This document shows positions 32,705-44,900 of a DNA stretch of 64,000 bases, piece after piece (positions within the stretch are counted from its first letter, which is position 1; the number at the start of each line of letters is the position of its first letter). The position numbers and the translations under genes were made by a program. The notes under the pieces were generated by a model. That model was given only the letters and a program-made list of their open reading frames with translations. It made no database searches and had not been told where the DNA came from. Source of the DNA: Antedon mediterranea (Eukaryota > Echinodermata > Crinoidea > Comatulida > Antedonidae); contig NC_092671.1 of the NCBI RefSeq assembly GCF_964355755.1, positions 24,426,070 to 24,490,069 on the forward strand. Direction: 5' to 3'.

Positions 32705-33475
32705 GTCGCGTGGACGCGACTCTATAGTTCACTATGTCGGTCGGTCTGTCGGTCGGTCTGTCTGTCGGTCTGTTGGTCTGTCTGTCTGTCGGTCCGGTAT
32801 CACTATGCGTGTTATCGCTTTCTGACCTTATCTTGATATCAGTTTAATCTAGCTAAGTCAATTTTTCACAGTATATTCCTTATGGCCAGGAATCGATGTG
32901 GTTATGTTTTCACGGTGCGCAATAAAAAATTACGCGGTCTACGCACGATTTAACGAAATCACGTTTGTAATCATATCTTCACAACCATGAATCACAATTA
33001 AATAAAATGTGGTACTCATAAATTTCAGGGCATAAATCATCATATGGCAATACAATTACGTGCGTAGTGCATGTAACGCATGCGTACGCGCGCTTAAAAA
33101 TTTCAAAATTTATTTTCGATGAAATAAGAGTACGTTTCAGGCAATTTTAAGCGTTTACAAAATTGCCATAAGTGCGCAGATTTTTGCGCGCGCACTGCGC
33201 GTTCAATGTTATTGCACACTCTTTTTGCCCGATTTCTGTTTTCTTGACTTACTTTTCAACTAGAAATTACGTTCAACTAGAGAGCACGTCAAAAGTGACA
33301 GGCTACGCACGTGTAAATTAAAAAAATATAAATGTTTTTAAACATTTCAACATTTTTAAACATGTTCAGTAATTTCGGTCAGTATAGTTCACTATGTCGG
33401 TCGGTCTGTCGGTCTGTCTGTCGGTCCGGTATCACTATGCATTGTAGCACGCGACTTAATGGCTGTTGGCCTTGT
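32705..33475 (+). mobile_element. Helitron-like non-autonomous element (U1)
   Basis: Opens with the palindrome GTCGCGTggACGCGAC, then TCTATAGTTCACTATGTCGG and a (GGTCTGTC)n tract. Near its end it repeats TATAGTTCACTATGTCGG with a second tract, then GCACGCGACTTAATGG and GGCCTTGTTATT. The interior is homologous in pattern to U2 and U3 (runs such as TTTGCGCGCGCACTGCGCG). The ACGCGACT arm of the opening palindrome recurs near the end, as in U2/U3. No clear CTAG terminus is seen, so boundaries are approximate. Confidence 0.5.
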
Positions 33476-36400
33476 TATTAGGAATATCAATTTCCGAATA
33501 TAGAAAGACATAATTCAACCGGGATGGTGGAAATTGCAGCAGATTTGTAAGGGTATTCCCATGCAAAATATTTGCCCCGACGTCAACAGTGGACCGGGAG
33601 CTACTATAACTTAACGATGCTCAGTCACCTGCGCAGTTAAAAAAACAGCGTTTTAACGACTAAATGAGGCAGGCTGCCCGACTGTGTTGTTTTTTAAATA
33701 ATTAAAAAATAAGGTTTGCTTTGACTTCCTTGATGGTTTCTTTTGGTGTTATGAACAACATGTGTCATATACAGTATTATGATTACGTTGATAATTGTGG
33801 AATAAATTGATACTTGATGTCAATTTGGATAGAATGTCATTGTTTTAAATGTTTTCCCCATAGGACTTTATTTTTCTTTTATCTTTACTAAATGTATTTA
33901 TAGTACTGTCCCATTTGTCTATTTTGCTTGGGTTGTTTGGCTTTATCAAGTTTTCAGTACGGTGTTTACTTCGTAGGCCTATACTCCATCTTAAGGCAGA
34001 CCAAGCAAGGTTTAAAACATCTGAGTTTGATACACTCGACCAATCATTTCATTAATGTTAGGGAAAATCAGCACCAAACCTGGAAAAACGCAATTATAAA
34101 GCGATTTTTGTGGGAAACCCTTCATCATACGAACCTAACATTTTCATGCGCCATTTTTTTAAATGGCCGCTTATAACTTGATATGCTTGTATCTTGGTAA
34201 CCATCAATCACATAGACTTGGTTTTGATCTTAAATTGTTTAGAAGATATTCTTATAAATAAATTACTTTTTAAGGAACTCTTCATAACCTTGAAGGTTCA
34301 TATTCAATTGTTTTCTTTAAAGTCATTTAAATAATAAAATCAGTAGAGTATAACACGTTTACATTATGCATTGTTTATTTAAAACGTACAGTTGGTGCAC
34401 AGTCAGTGGACATGTTTGTTAATCGCTAAACATAATCTTATGTACACACATTAATACAAAATATCAGACTTGTCTAGTTTAAAACAGATAAAACGTATAT
34501 GACCATTATAGAAAATCACAAATGACACTTTCAACTTAATTCAAAACTGACGTTTGCCGAAATTTATAATAACAAACCTATTTACAGAAAAAAATAATTA
34601 TGCGTATATTTTGTACTGTAAGTTGAATAGTTACTGATATTTTAAATAGAATTGCGGCAATTGGAAAATACAGCCCAGTAGCGATTTTCCCTCATTCGAA
34701 TCCCCAAATGAAAATGTGACTTTATTTTTAAAGGAAGAGTACGCATCCGAAGTTATTTGTATTGAATGCAAAATACACCAATAGTATCCGTACGCTAAAA
34801 AAGCTGCCAAATTGTCTTGATTTTTAGCGTTGAAATACAAACAGTAAACATCACTTGCAGGTGTAGAGTACATTTGATATAGAATTATATATTAGAAGTG
34901 TATATGTTCTAACAGCGTATTCAAAGTATTATTGTAACAGGAATAGCTTATAATCACAGTTAAGGTATTAATAACCCAATGAAAGAATTTAATATGCATT
35001 TTACCTGGATTAGGAATCACACACTTCGATAAAATAACAATTTTTAAGGCAACACTTGGTTTTAAATGTACGGCTTCGACTACGTTTGTAGGCTGCTGTC
35101 CCTCTAATAAAAACACCGAAGGGTATTATTATGTCATACAAGTTACTTGATACTACACGTTTTTAGTTTAATTTATAGCTGGGCCTTAGTGGTTTTTTGG
35201 GTCCATTGTAATAGAGACAGAATTGTAATGTCCATGACGTTTACAAAGTGAAATTTCTGTGTCAGCGATAATAACTTATATACAATAAAATATCAATAAA
35301 AAAGGAGGAGTAATTGATAATAGCAGAAACAGTACAGGCATTTTAAGTTATATTTATGCTGTCAAAAGTTATCTCGCGATCCTGTATATTCCATGACGCG
35401 AACAAATTCGGCTTTTACAGAAAAAATATATCGTTTTTATAGATTCGTTTACTAGATATAGCAATTCAAACGTTGTAAAGTGTAATGTCTGTGTGACTAA
35501 AAAACAACAATGGAAACGAATCCTCTACGCCTTATATTAAACTTTGTCAATGTGAATATCTTATCAAGTTTCTAACAGTTATATGCAATACATCTTATGT
35601 TATCAAATGAGAGTCTATATCAACACATTTAAAAGTAGAATAATTCATACAATTTGCATCCACCAACCTTACTAGTGTACAGCCATAAATACACGACACA
35701 TTGTTTTTAGATCGAGCATGATAGATTTCAATATGATATTGTTTTCATTACATTCTTTCAATAAATATTTTATAATTCTGCCTGACAGATGGCAATTTCT
35801 CATATAAAGACGTCATAATTCTGAAGATAATTTTATTAAACAAACTTAGGCCTATTCCCCTTAAACTAAACTATTTGTATGTTATCCTATCATTTTTACA
35901 ACAAGCATCTATCTCTTAGGTTATCAACTGAGTAGCTATCTATTATGATGAGGAGGGTATGGGCCTGTTATCAATATTTATTAATTCAGTTTTAGTAAAG
36001 GATAACAAATTTAAAGTTTTTATACGAGGTGTATTGCTATAATGATTTAGAAATAACATAAAATATCCTTGAGAATTCGTTAATACGTTGTCAAACCCCA
36101 CTTGTACTATATTGCCCTCAAATTCTCATTCTGATGTTAATATTACGTTATTAATAGATCTAAAATTATCAACAATAAATAATAATTGTTTACGCATGGA
36201 AAGAGGTCTTACACCCACTCATCCATATTCAATACCGGTAGTTCTTGTTGCTCTTGATACAGTTTCAACAATGATTGATAGAAATCGATACGATACGCAT
36301 AATTAGGTAGTAGTTACTTTAATATCCCGTAACATTTGTTTCTACTGAAGACGATTACGTCTACCTCGTATTAAGTAAAACGCATACTTAAATCACATTC

Positions 36401-36644
36401 ACAAGTATGATTTCTAATCAAGCAAACAGAATTGGGAAAGGTCTATTCTTATAAAAATATTTGAAGGAATCAAACATATAGGTATCATAATGATATGGGT
36501 TTGTTTTTTCTGTATTTGTTATGTTTCTTTTTTGTAAATGATCGAAAAAATACTCTAAAATACAGTACTTAAAGGAATATATTTTTTAGATGTGTCAAGG
36601 TACATGATTGAACGTACAGATGGATGTTAAATACAACACTAGGC
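33476..36644. other. Non-coding stretch; possible long 3' UTR of the insulin-like gene
   Basis: No recognised gene. Two adjacent minus-strand frames (34892-35116, 34631-34873) look mildly protein-like but match no family known to me. A minus-strand AATAAA lies near 34375, so 34370-36644 could be a long 3' UTR of the gene ending at 36645. This is inference only. Confidence 0.3.
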
Positions 36645-36829
36645 TTATCTTCCAACTGGTGATCCAGGTCTATGCATACGTCTTCTGTTGTTTATGCATG
36701 CAATTTCTGCTACTTCTTCCCATGTACAACCCCTACTATCAAGACAGCAATCCTCATGAAGTTCTGACGGCCGTCGGGTGCGTAGAAATCTTGATAAAAA
36801 TCCGGTAGCTTCGTTTCGTGGTATAAAAA
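36645..36829 (-). CDS. Insulin-like precursor, coding exon 3 (C peptide end, A chain, stop)
   Basis: Acceptor GTTTGTGTTAATAG|TT fits the phase-1 donor of exon 2. Encodes FIPRNEATGFLSRFL, RTRR, then PSELHEDCCLDSRGCTW and EEVAEIACINN, a tribasic RRR and a 10-residue tail ending GR. Stop TAA at 36645-36647. Confidence 0.72.
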
Positions 36830-39800
36830 CTATTAACACAAACAAATATTATTATTATTAATTGCTAGTATTAATATCTTTCCTGATTAGCCAGACTTGT
36901 GTAAAAACAAATGTAAAGCCAATCATAAAGAGGGTTAAATCTGATTTCTTGTACAATTTCTTTAAGAACGCTTATCCGTGACAGCTTTTCTTTCAAATGT
37001 TAATATGCTTTTGCTCAAGCAATTACTTTTCTCATGAATTTCCACCGTTTTCATTCATAACTAAACCTTTAAATAACGCGTAATTTCACCTACTGTATAC
37101 TGTATATTTGAACCCGTCACCTCTCAGAATGAAAAGTGACCTTCATGTGTATAACTTATAAAGAGAGCTGTTACATTGTAGGCCTAGATATTAATTGATG
37201 TAAAAAGTATGGTCGTTAGGCCTATGTGTTTTGACGTCATCATATGAACAGCTGACTTTAAAAAGTAGGGATTCCCAACTCTTTCGTTACAGCGCTTCTA
37301 CTTTGTCAATTTCTCGCAAGTTATCTTTAGAAATGTTATTTTACCATTTGAGAACATCATCATATAAAAACATAAAAATTATTATTAGAATTAAGAATAA
37401 AAGTGGGACCTGTAATTTCATCATGATACACTGTACAGTATAGTATACAAATAAAGAATGATTTAGGAGTGTGATGGTTAAATTATTTTTACGAGTTGAA
37501 GATATAACCTTTCAGATATAAAAATACTCATTATTTGTCAGATTGAATAAAGTACAGTACTTTCACAAAGACATTTCGCAAACGTTCCGACTGTTGTTCT
37601 TGGTTACAATGTGTAGTAGTTTTTTTTAATATATTAAATAAAATTATATTTATTTGGACAACAAAACAATCCTAGGCCTAAGTAGCGATACCATTACCAC
37701 GTCGCCAGGCAACTGAAACTGGTCTATGCTAATTCTGTTTTTTTTTTCAACGATTCTAAGTCTTGTAGAATTGTTTCCATTAATTAACAAAATCATACAA
37801 ACGATTAGTTTTAGTTTTTTGTTTTACTTACAAGTCTAATTTAGTGCGTATCGCTCTAAAAAATTCCGTCGACGACCGAGTGCGAGTTCGAATAGAATAG
37901 TGTTATTGCTTATATGCCAAAGCGGTCGCTGTGTTGAATTTCACGCGATTCACATTTGGTCTCGTACGCGAGAAGATTTTGGTCCGTACAATTGTTTAAA
38001 AAGTACTACCATACGATCGTTTAATAGTATACAAATGATGAATATTTATGAGTGCGATGGTATAAACAATTTCAAAAGGTGAAACATAAAAGGTTAAATG
38101 TTGTTTATGCTGTTGTTAACGGGTCGCGCTGACAGGTCTTTCATCGATAAAAATAGGGCACTTTTTTATGGCCCACAATCGTCAAATCAAATGAATTAAA
38201 TATATTTAGATGGTATAGGCCTATAATACGTTATCGTCTATTTAACGCCAAGTGACTCACAATCATCCAATCAAATGACAGAAATGTATATAGTATATAA
38301 CTAAAGCTTATTATAATTATGTTATACTAAACACACATGCTTCATGTCATAGTATGTCATACATCAACTTTCTGCGCTCATATCTTAACGTACGTAGGCC
38401 TACTAATTATTGCGTTTGTGCGGATAACATAATATTTGTTTGTATCCATTATCTCCATTTTAATCTTCAATCACAAAGATCATCATATAATTCGTCGAAA
38501 TGACAAATATACATTTTTTTAGAGATTAGAGGCAGCAAGGTAGGCCTCATCCCATTTTTTTGTTTTTTTTTAGGTGAAAGCAGATATTCATATTAGGCAG
38601 ATAAGTTTTTGGTGAATGGTCCTCACTCGAAAGTTAATTACTGTGAACTAAATGAGAATGCTTAAATTGATGAATCAAGTATTTTGGAAAATTTTGTGAG
38701 TTAACTGAAAGGGAACAATTTTATCACATAATTGGGATTCTGGGAAATTGTTCAAGCGAAGTCTGAGATATTACTAAATGAAAGACATTATATTGTATGC
38801 TATATGCGGGAATTCAAGGGGTAGAAATATTATACAAATAGGCTAATGCACAAGTCGGAGTGCGTTAGTGGAAATGCAGCGCACTCGATGGTATTTACAA
38901 TGTGGTGCGCGACATTCACGAGGCGCAGTCGAGTGCGTGTTGCACGACAGGCATTATGAACATCATCGTCACGCACGAATTTAGACTTAGACTTGCGTTA
39001 TTTGTTTTATAACAACTATTTTCACATACCTATTTGGCTGAATAATCCTGGACCTAGCCTAGAAGCTAGGCCAACCGCGGCACTGAACCATTCTAAATCA
39101 CCGCCTGGCCTAGCAGTCGTGTACCAGAAATGACAAGATATACAAGCGGTGTATGTTTGATTTGTTTTAGTTTCGCTATGTTTTTAAATGGGGCTGCGGC
39201 GCAGACGACTGGTTCTTATTCGTAAATTGCGATCGGTATTAAGGCCCTTTTACACTAGGACGATAACGATCGACGATAAATAGACAAATGTGCATTTTTT
39301 TTACATAAAGCAAAAGAAATTAGAAAGGTTTTGTTCTAGAACTATAGGATAATAATTTATGCTGTCTTTGATAAAAATAATATTTTTAAAATTCCAATCA
39401 AATGACGTCATAATAAATAAAAACAATAAAATCGCTGTATCGTCATGATATTATTGCTCTTACTAATCATGACGTCATTTGATTGAACGTGTGAAAATAT
39501 CATTTTCATCAAAGCATAGATGGTTATTCTATAGTTCTAGAATGAAAAGTTTTTTAATTTCTTTTGTTTTATGTACGATAAGTGCACATTTTTCTATTTG
39601 TCGTCGGTCGTTATCGTCATAGTTTAAACGGACCTATATGTCATATTATTTACACGCAGAGTGCTGTTATGCTTTTTACCTGCGCACTTTTTGCACTCCA
39701 GTGCATGATAGTGAAACAAGGCCATATACATGTCTGCAGTCGCGTGCTCAAGTTAGTGTTTACCGACCAACCGAGCGACCGACCGATATAGTAAGCTGTA

Positions 39801-41927
39801 GAGTGTCGCAAACACGACTCATTTCAGCGCGTCTGATTGGCTACATCCTTGAACCCACCAATCGGGTATCCTAAATAAAGGTTTCAAAATTGGAAGTGTT
39901 GAACAGAAAGTTGCCGTCCCTGTTGCTCTTTCTGTGGTACTGTAAAAATAATTATATTAACAATAACAATCATTAGATTCACTAAAGATCGCCATAAAAT
40001 ACTGTGGCATTTAAAAAATTGAATAAATGAGAATTCGAATAGTAAACTTACTGCTTCTTTTTGAAGTAATTTTTCTTGGGTCATTGTGACATGAAATATG
40101 TACCATCTCCCTTAAATCTTCGTGACATTGCCGCATACTTTCTACAGTCCATACTCGTGCCCAATCATGGTGTGACCTGTAAAAAAATATTTATTAGGTA
40201 AACAATTAATATTAATCAGTAATAATATTCTGCAAATTCAAACAAATTGTAAATTTAACATTTATTACATTGCAACAAAATAGTAAAACAAAATGAAACA
40301 ATCTATACAAAATACATATAAACCTATTTATTTAAAATAAATTAGTATCATTTGTTATAAATTCTCTAATTACAAAGTTCACATAATGTTCAAATGGATT
40401 ATACAGTAGTAACTTTAGAATGATATCTTTGTAACAAATAATAATTATTAAACTTTATAAAGTCATTTATTCATGTTTACAGCTCCAATATTTGATTTTC
40501 ATTGTAGAATTTAAAGTTATTAACACTCTTGTATAACTTTATAACAAAAAACTAGAAATAAAAACAATTTCAAAAAATAACTAGAATTTAATTCGTCACT
40601 TTGACGAATTATAGGTGATCATTTTTATCATTTTATTGACATTCATATTTTTTAAACATGCACGTATGTTAACATACGATCGGAAAATGTTGATGTATGC
40701 CATCCTATTATACGCTTATAGTGCTGAGTTGTGCCTATTATATGCCATATACAATATGTACTGTATATACTGTACTGTGTATATCTATATACAGTGTAGC
40801 ATAGGTGAATTTACGGGACCCACATCATGTTCTAATTTTTTTGTATGATGACGTTGTCAAAATAAACTTGAAGAGAACAATATCGAAAGATAATGAATTG
40901 AGCAATAAAATATAACAATTGGAAGAAAATTTGGCACGTAGAAGCGCGGTGCGCGCTCTTTAAAATTTGTATAACTTTGACGAAAGAGATGAAAAAATGA
41001 CTTTTTAACTTCAACTGGCCATATGATAACGTCACAACATCCGATAGGCTTCATTTTTATATGAATACATATCTACATTTCACTAGATCTCATAATAAGT
41101 TATAAATATCAAGGTTAACTTTAATTCAGAAGAGCTGTAAGGTATTCAAATTTACCTTGTAGTTGAAATTACGTAACCACCGTTATTTAAATTTTAAGAC
41201 GTGATGACGTTATCCAAATGAAAATCTTGGCAATTCATAAGTAACATAATTGGTTGAGGCACAATGTATTAAAAATTAAAAGAAAATCGATCACAGATAA
41301 GCGAGTTGCGCTCTGTTGAATATGGTGGTCTATGACAAAAGGGGAAAAAATCCTATTTTAAAAATTCATGTGGCCAAATGATGACGTCATACAATTTTGT
41401 ACGTCTAATGTGTATATACATTTATATCTACAACTCATTGGCTTCCATAATAAGTTAAAAAAATTGGGGGTCACCGTGCATTCTGAAGAATTATTTTCAT
41501 TTCAGAAATGCCTTATTTTTTACCATTTTTAGCACTTTTGTACAATTAATGTGCGCATTTTGTCATTTTTAACGTGCTCGTATATGATTGATAATGTGAT
41601 TTCAAAAAATGGCGTATAAATAACGTCACGGATGAGTGATCACGCTGAAAAGCTTATTAGAACTAAGTTACAGTATTTGAAAGACATTGTGAAATTTTGG
41701 CAATCATTGACATTTAACTTTTTGAGATAATTGTTACACAAAATAGTGTACAGAAAGAATAAAGACTTCATACAATAACAATAGGTGATCATTTTATTCT
41801 AAATGATCACCTAAAAATGAAAATCTTACCTATCTGAATAATCTTGTAATGAATAAGTAGAACCAACTAAAACTGCTAGTAGCCACGTCCACATAAGAAG
41901 ACATAGTCGCCGTCGACAAACTTCCAT
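36645..41927 (-). CDS. Insulin/relaxin-superfamily secreted peptide precursor (3 coding exons)
   Basis: Exons 41830-41927, 40052-40176 and 36645-36829 join to a 135-residue precursor; all splice sites are GT-AG and the phases agree (phase 2, then phase 1). Residues 1-26 form a signal peptide (MEVCRRRLCLLMWTWLLAVL...). The B-chain-like region has Cys50 and Cys62 (C-x11-C, as in all insulin B chains) with Leu54 where insulin has its conserved Leu. K72-R73 and the furin-type R91-T-R-R94 bound a 17-20 residue C peptide. The A-chain-like region has C102-C103, C109 and C119. A phase-1 intron in the C peptide is the insulin-family hallmark, and an acceptor directly before the ATG suggests a 5' UTR intron, also typical. 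The spacing CC-x5-C-x9-C differs from the usual CC-x3-C-x8-C. A tail RRR then ...PVGR follows. It may be a gonadulin-, relaxin- or ILP-type hormone acting through RTK or LGR receptors; the subtype is not resolved. Confidence 0.72.
36830..39242 (-). other. Intron 2 of the insulin-like gene, distal part
   Basis: AT-rich, no coding features. It holds several TAGGCCTA octamers (37180, 37218, 37673, 38216, 38393) and a GC-richer patch at 38855-38955 with repeated GTGCGnnA...GAGTGCG words that I cannot explain. Confidence 0.4.
39243..39634. mobile_element. Palindromic MITE (~392 bp)
   Basis: Nearly the whole unit is one imperfect inverted repeat: GGCCCTTTTACACTAGGACGATAACG at the left pairs with the right end read on the minus strand (GGTCCGTTTAAACTATGACGATAACG). 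Both arms contain TTCTAGAACTATAG and ATGACGTCAT. Flanks TAA and TAT suggest a decayed 3-bp TWA duplication, as made by PIF/Harbinger elements. It lies in intron 2 of the insulin-like gene. Confidence 0.72.
39712..39830 (-). repeat. U1-type short module, divergent
   Basis: On the minus strand: GTCGTGTTTGCGACACTC, then a decayed CTATAG...ACTATATCGGTCGGTC tract, AGCACGCGACTGCAG and GGCCTTGTTT. This is the order found at 18043-18150. It lies in intron 2 of the insulin-like gene. Confidence 0.5.
40052..40176 (-). CDS. Insulin-like precursor, coding exon 2 (B chain)
   Basis: Acceptor TTTTTTTACAG|G and donor A|GTAAGT. Only one of the three frames is open through its 125 bp, and that frame matches the phase of both neighbours. 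Encodes SHHDWARVWTVESM, then C-HEDLREMVHIS-C, then NDPRKITSKRS with the KR processing site. Confidence 0.72.
40581..41813 (-). mobile_element. Helitron-like non-autonomous element (U2)
   Basis: Read on the minus strand it starts at 41813 with a 13-bp-stem palindrome (TAGGTGATCATTT/AAATGATCACCTA), followed by TTGTTATTGTA. It ends with a repeat of one stem arm (ATGATCACCTAT), a hairpin AATTCGTCaaagtGACGAATT and CTAG before T at 40581-40584. A terminal hairpin plus CTAG|T is a Helitron signature. A left-end repeat that recurs inverted just inside the 3' hairpin recalls the asymmetrical inverted repeats of Helentrons. No Rep/helicase is present. It fills most of intron 1 of the insulin-like gene. 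Confidence 0.65.
41830..41927 (-). CDS. Insulin-like precursor, coding exon 1 (signal peptide)
   Basis: Preceded by the acceptor TTTTTTTATCAG immediately before ATG and followed by AG|GTAAGA. Encodes 32 residues plus two bases. The hydrophobic core LCLLMWTWLLAVLVG ends at small residues GSTYS, a plausible cleavage site. The 5' UTR exon is upstream and was not located with confidence; a CAG|GTTAGT donor at 46767-46769 is one candidate. Confidence 0.7.
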
Positions 41928-44900
41928 CTGATAAAAAAATAACTATTTCAATATTTTTCTTACCAATGAATTGTATAATAGGTCAAATAATTAGCAAAAA
42001 AACAAGGCTTATCTAGCTTTGCTAAAACTCAAAAGTGTGAACACGTTACGTTCCCTTAAGTTTCCAGAGTATTTATTATTGTCAAATCCACATGTCAATT
42101 ATATTATATCAATCGCCCACTCATATAGGACGCCCTCAAATAACTTTAAATGGCAACATAATACTGAGTATTATTCTTAAACGTGATTGCACAAAAACCA
42201 GGATTAAATCAGTGAATTATTTATATTTATCTTCTACAAACTAGATGAAATTATTTATATTGTTCAAAATTATAAAAATAACTGAAATAAAAATCAGTTT
42301 ATTTCTTTAATGATAATTATTAGCCTCATGTAAGAGAGCATTTGTTGGTTGAGTCTTAAAGATATAGAAAACATATTTAATATCTACTTCTTCTTGATAT
42401 CTAATTATACAATTTTTGCTGTAATAACAAATACTGACAAATACATGCTGCTGATTTATATACATCCCTGTCTCTTGTTTCACCTACATAATTAAAATGT
42501 TGTGACTTTGTTTTGATTACTATAAATGAGTTAATTCCCAAGTCGTTGTGTGGTAAGATTATTACTTAAATTAAACTAAACTTATTTTGTACATGCCAAA
42601 CGTAACACGGTATGTTATAACAATATTGAAATCACTACTATTGTATTGTAATTATTATTATTATTTTGTCGTATGATAATATCTATGAAAATAAAAACAA
42701 CTTAATGTGCTTTGTATTATAAGAAGATACAAAAATAGTCATATAATATTGTATACATTATCAGTATTTCACAAAATCATAGTCAATCTTCAGACAAGAG
42801 CAATCTTCTTGTATTGTCAGATAGAATGCGCATTCCCTTTAAGCATTCCCCAACATTGTAATTTATTTCAAGCCCCATGAGTGAGTTATCCCACTAACAC
42901 AAAGATAAATATTAAGTATAAAATATAAATGAAAAATGTGTAAAATCATCGATTGGAACCAAGTCAAACTGCTATTAAAAAAATGGACGTCGATGATACA
43001 AAAAAGAGAAAATATTGTATTTGAATAGAATAGACGTCCCGTAATGAAACTACCTTTACAAAAAACAATACTACGGAACAATAAAGTTAACACTTTTTGA
43101 ATTAACACGAGTACCGAGCAGATTTAAAAATAACTAAACTAAAACAATGATTAAACCATTTACTTACAAAAAAAACACGAAAATGTCAAGAGTGGAGCTA
43201 ATTTACAGGGATAATTAAACATTTAACAAAAATATAGAAAGATTTCTTATGAAAGTGCCAACATTAGGTTCATAATTCATGTTCATCATGCTTATTAGCT
43301 GTTATTATTAACCACCTATTTTGAATATAAAAGCTTACTGATTAATATGTAAATTTAGTATTTGGCTAGATTATCCGTATCTCTATCTGATTTTTAAAAA
43401 TGATTATGTTCAAATTTAACAACACATTATATTAGCAAAACATACGTTAATGTTTAAGTGACCTAATTTGCAAAAAAAATGTAAAATCATGTGTTTAATA
43501 AAACCCACGAGAATTGAAATAAAATAATATATCACTTTTTTATATAAATGCGTTTGGTCTTCAAATTCTCTTGTGATCAATTCATGTAACATATCTTCCA
43601 AGTAATGAATTTTTTCGGAGATGAAAAAAGCTCGTTAAGCTACTTAAAGAGGGATGAAGAAGTAGCTTACACTATACACTCAGCTGTATTCATTAAATAC
43701 AGATAATTGAAAGTTAACACAACGACGTACTAATTTCAGAAAAGTACCTAGTATCCGCTAGTGACGAAAGCAATAGTAATAATGTTTCAAACGATTTGTC
43801 TGCTTTTTTCAATCAAGCTGGTGTGAATAAGCTTCATTTGGAGTCTATGTATTTATTATCATTACATTAATATAGAATTAATAACAAAAAAATAACAATT
43901 TAATAAATAGTGATGACGATGATCGTATGCCTGACGATGATACAGTTTTCATATTATAATTTCGACTATGATGTTGAGGATTGAAAATAATTTATAAAGA
44001 AGAATATTTTGATATGTTGATAATGATGATGTGACAATTTGATAAGTTGACAAATAATGTTTAAAATGGTGGCAACAACAGATAGTAGCCAATCTGTTTG
44101 AAAAATATAAATATAAATTAATTTAGATAACACACAATACGACAGAGAATTATCAGGTGAATGTAAAACAACCTGTGGAATTGCTAAACCAGAGCATAAT
44201 TACTGTCTTCAATTTGTACATTTCAAACCTCTGACACGGAGTAACACTGACGTGGTAATATTGAGTACACTAGGTACATCATTTGCACAAATCTGTGCCG
44301 TTAAGTTAAATTCAAACACGTAACTTCATGAGATGACTAGTGGCTAATGGCGTCATTGCAATATTCAACACGAATGTATGCAATATATTTTATAAATATT
44401 CTCCAAACGTGTACACGATGTATATTTAAAAAAAGAGGTGTGACAGATTTGTTTTCAATTTATTTCCAATGACAATACGGATTATTATGAGCTATATACA
44501 AATAGATTCAATGATACTGTATTCTAAAAATTTTAATAAAATATTATTCTTACCGTATTTTATTGTTAGTAATATAAGATTTAGTAATATTATGATATAT
44601 TAGGCCTACATGTAATACTGATGTATATGCAGATATGAATAATGACTTTGACACGCAGTTTTGTTTATTTTGATCAAGTTTTGATTTAACTTGATGAATT
44701 TGCTGTTAGATGATAATTTTTTAGTTTGAACACACTCACTTAATTTTATCTACACTCCATATTTGTATTTTGGTCTACGACCTTGTGATTATTGCAATAC
44801 TTAATATACGTAAGTAATTTTGGCTATACCTATAATATACTAGTATATTTAACACCCCTACTTATTAAAAGCTTTACTAAATTGAAGCTGTATTCATGTA

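Noticed and set aside
37850-37915. GAGTTCGAATA resembles a tRNA T-loop (GTTCGAAT).
   Set aside because: No matching acceptor stem, A box or anticodon arm could be drawn around it.
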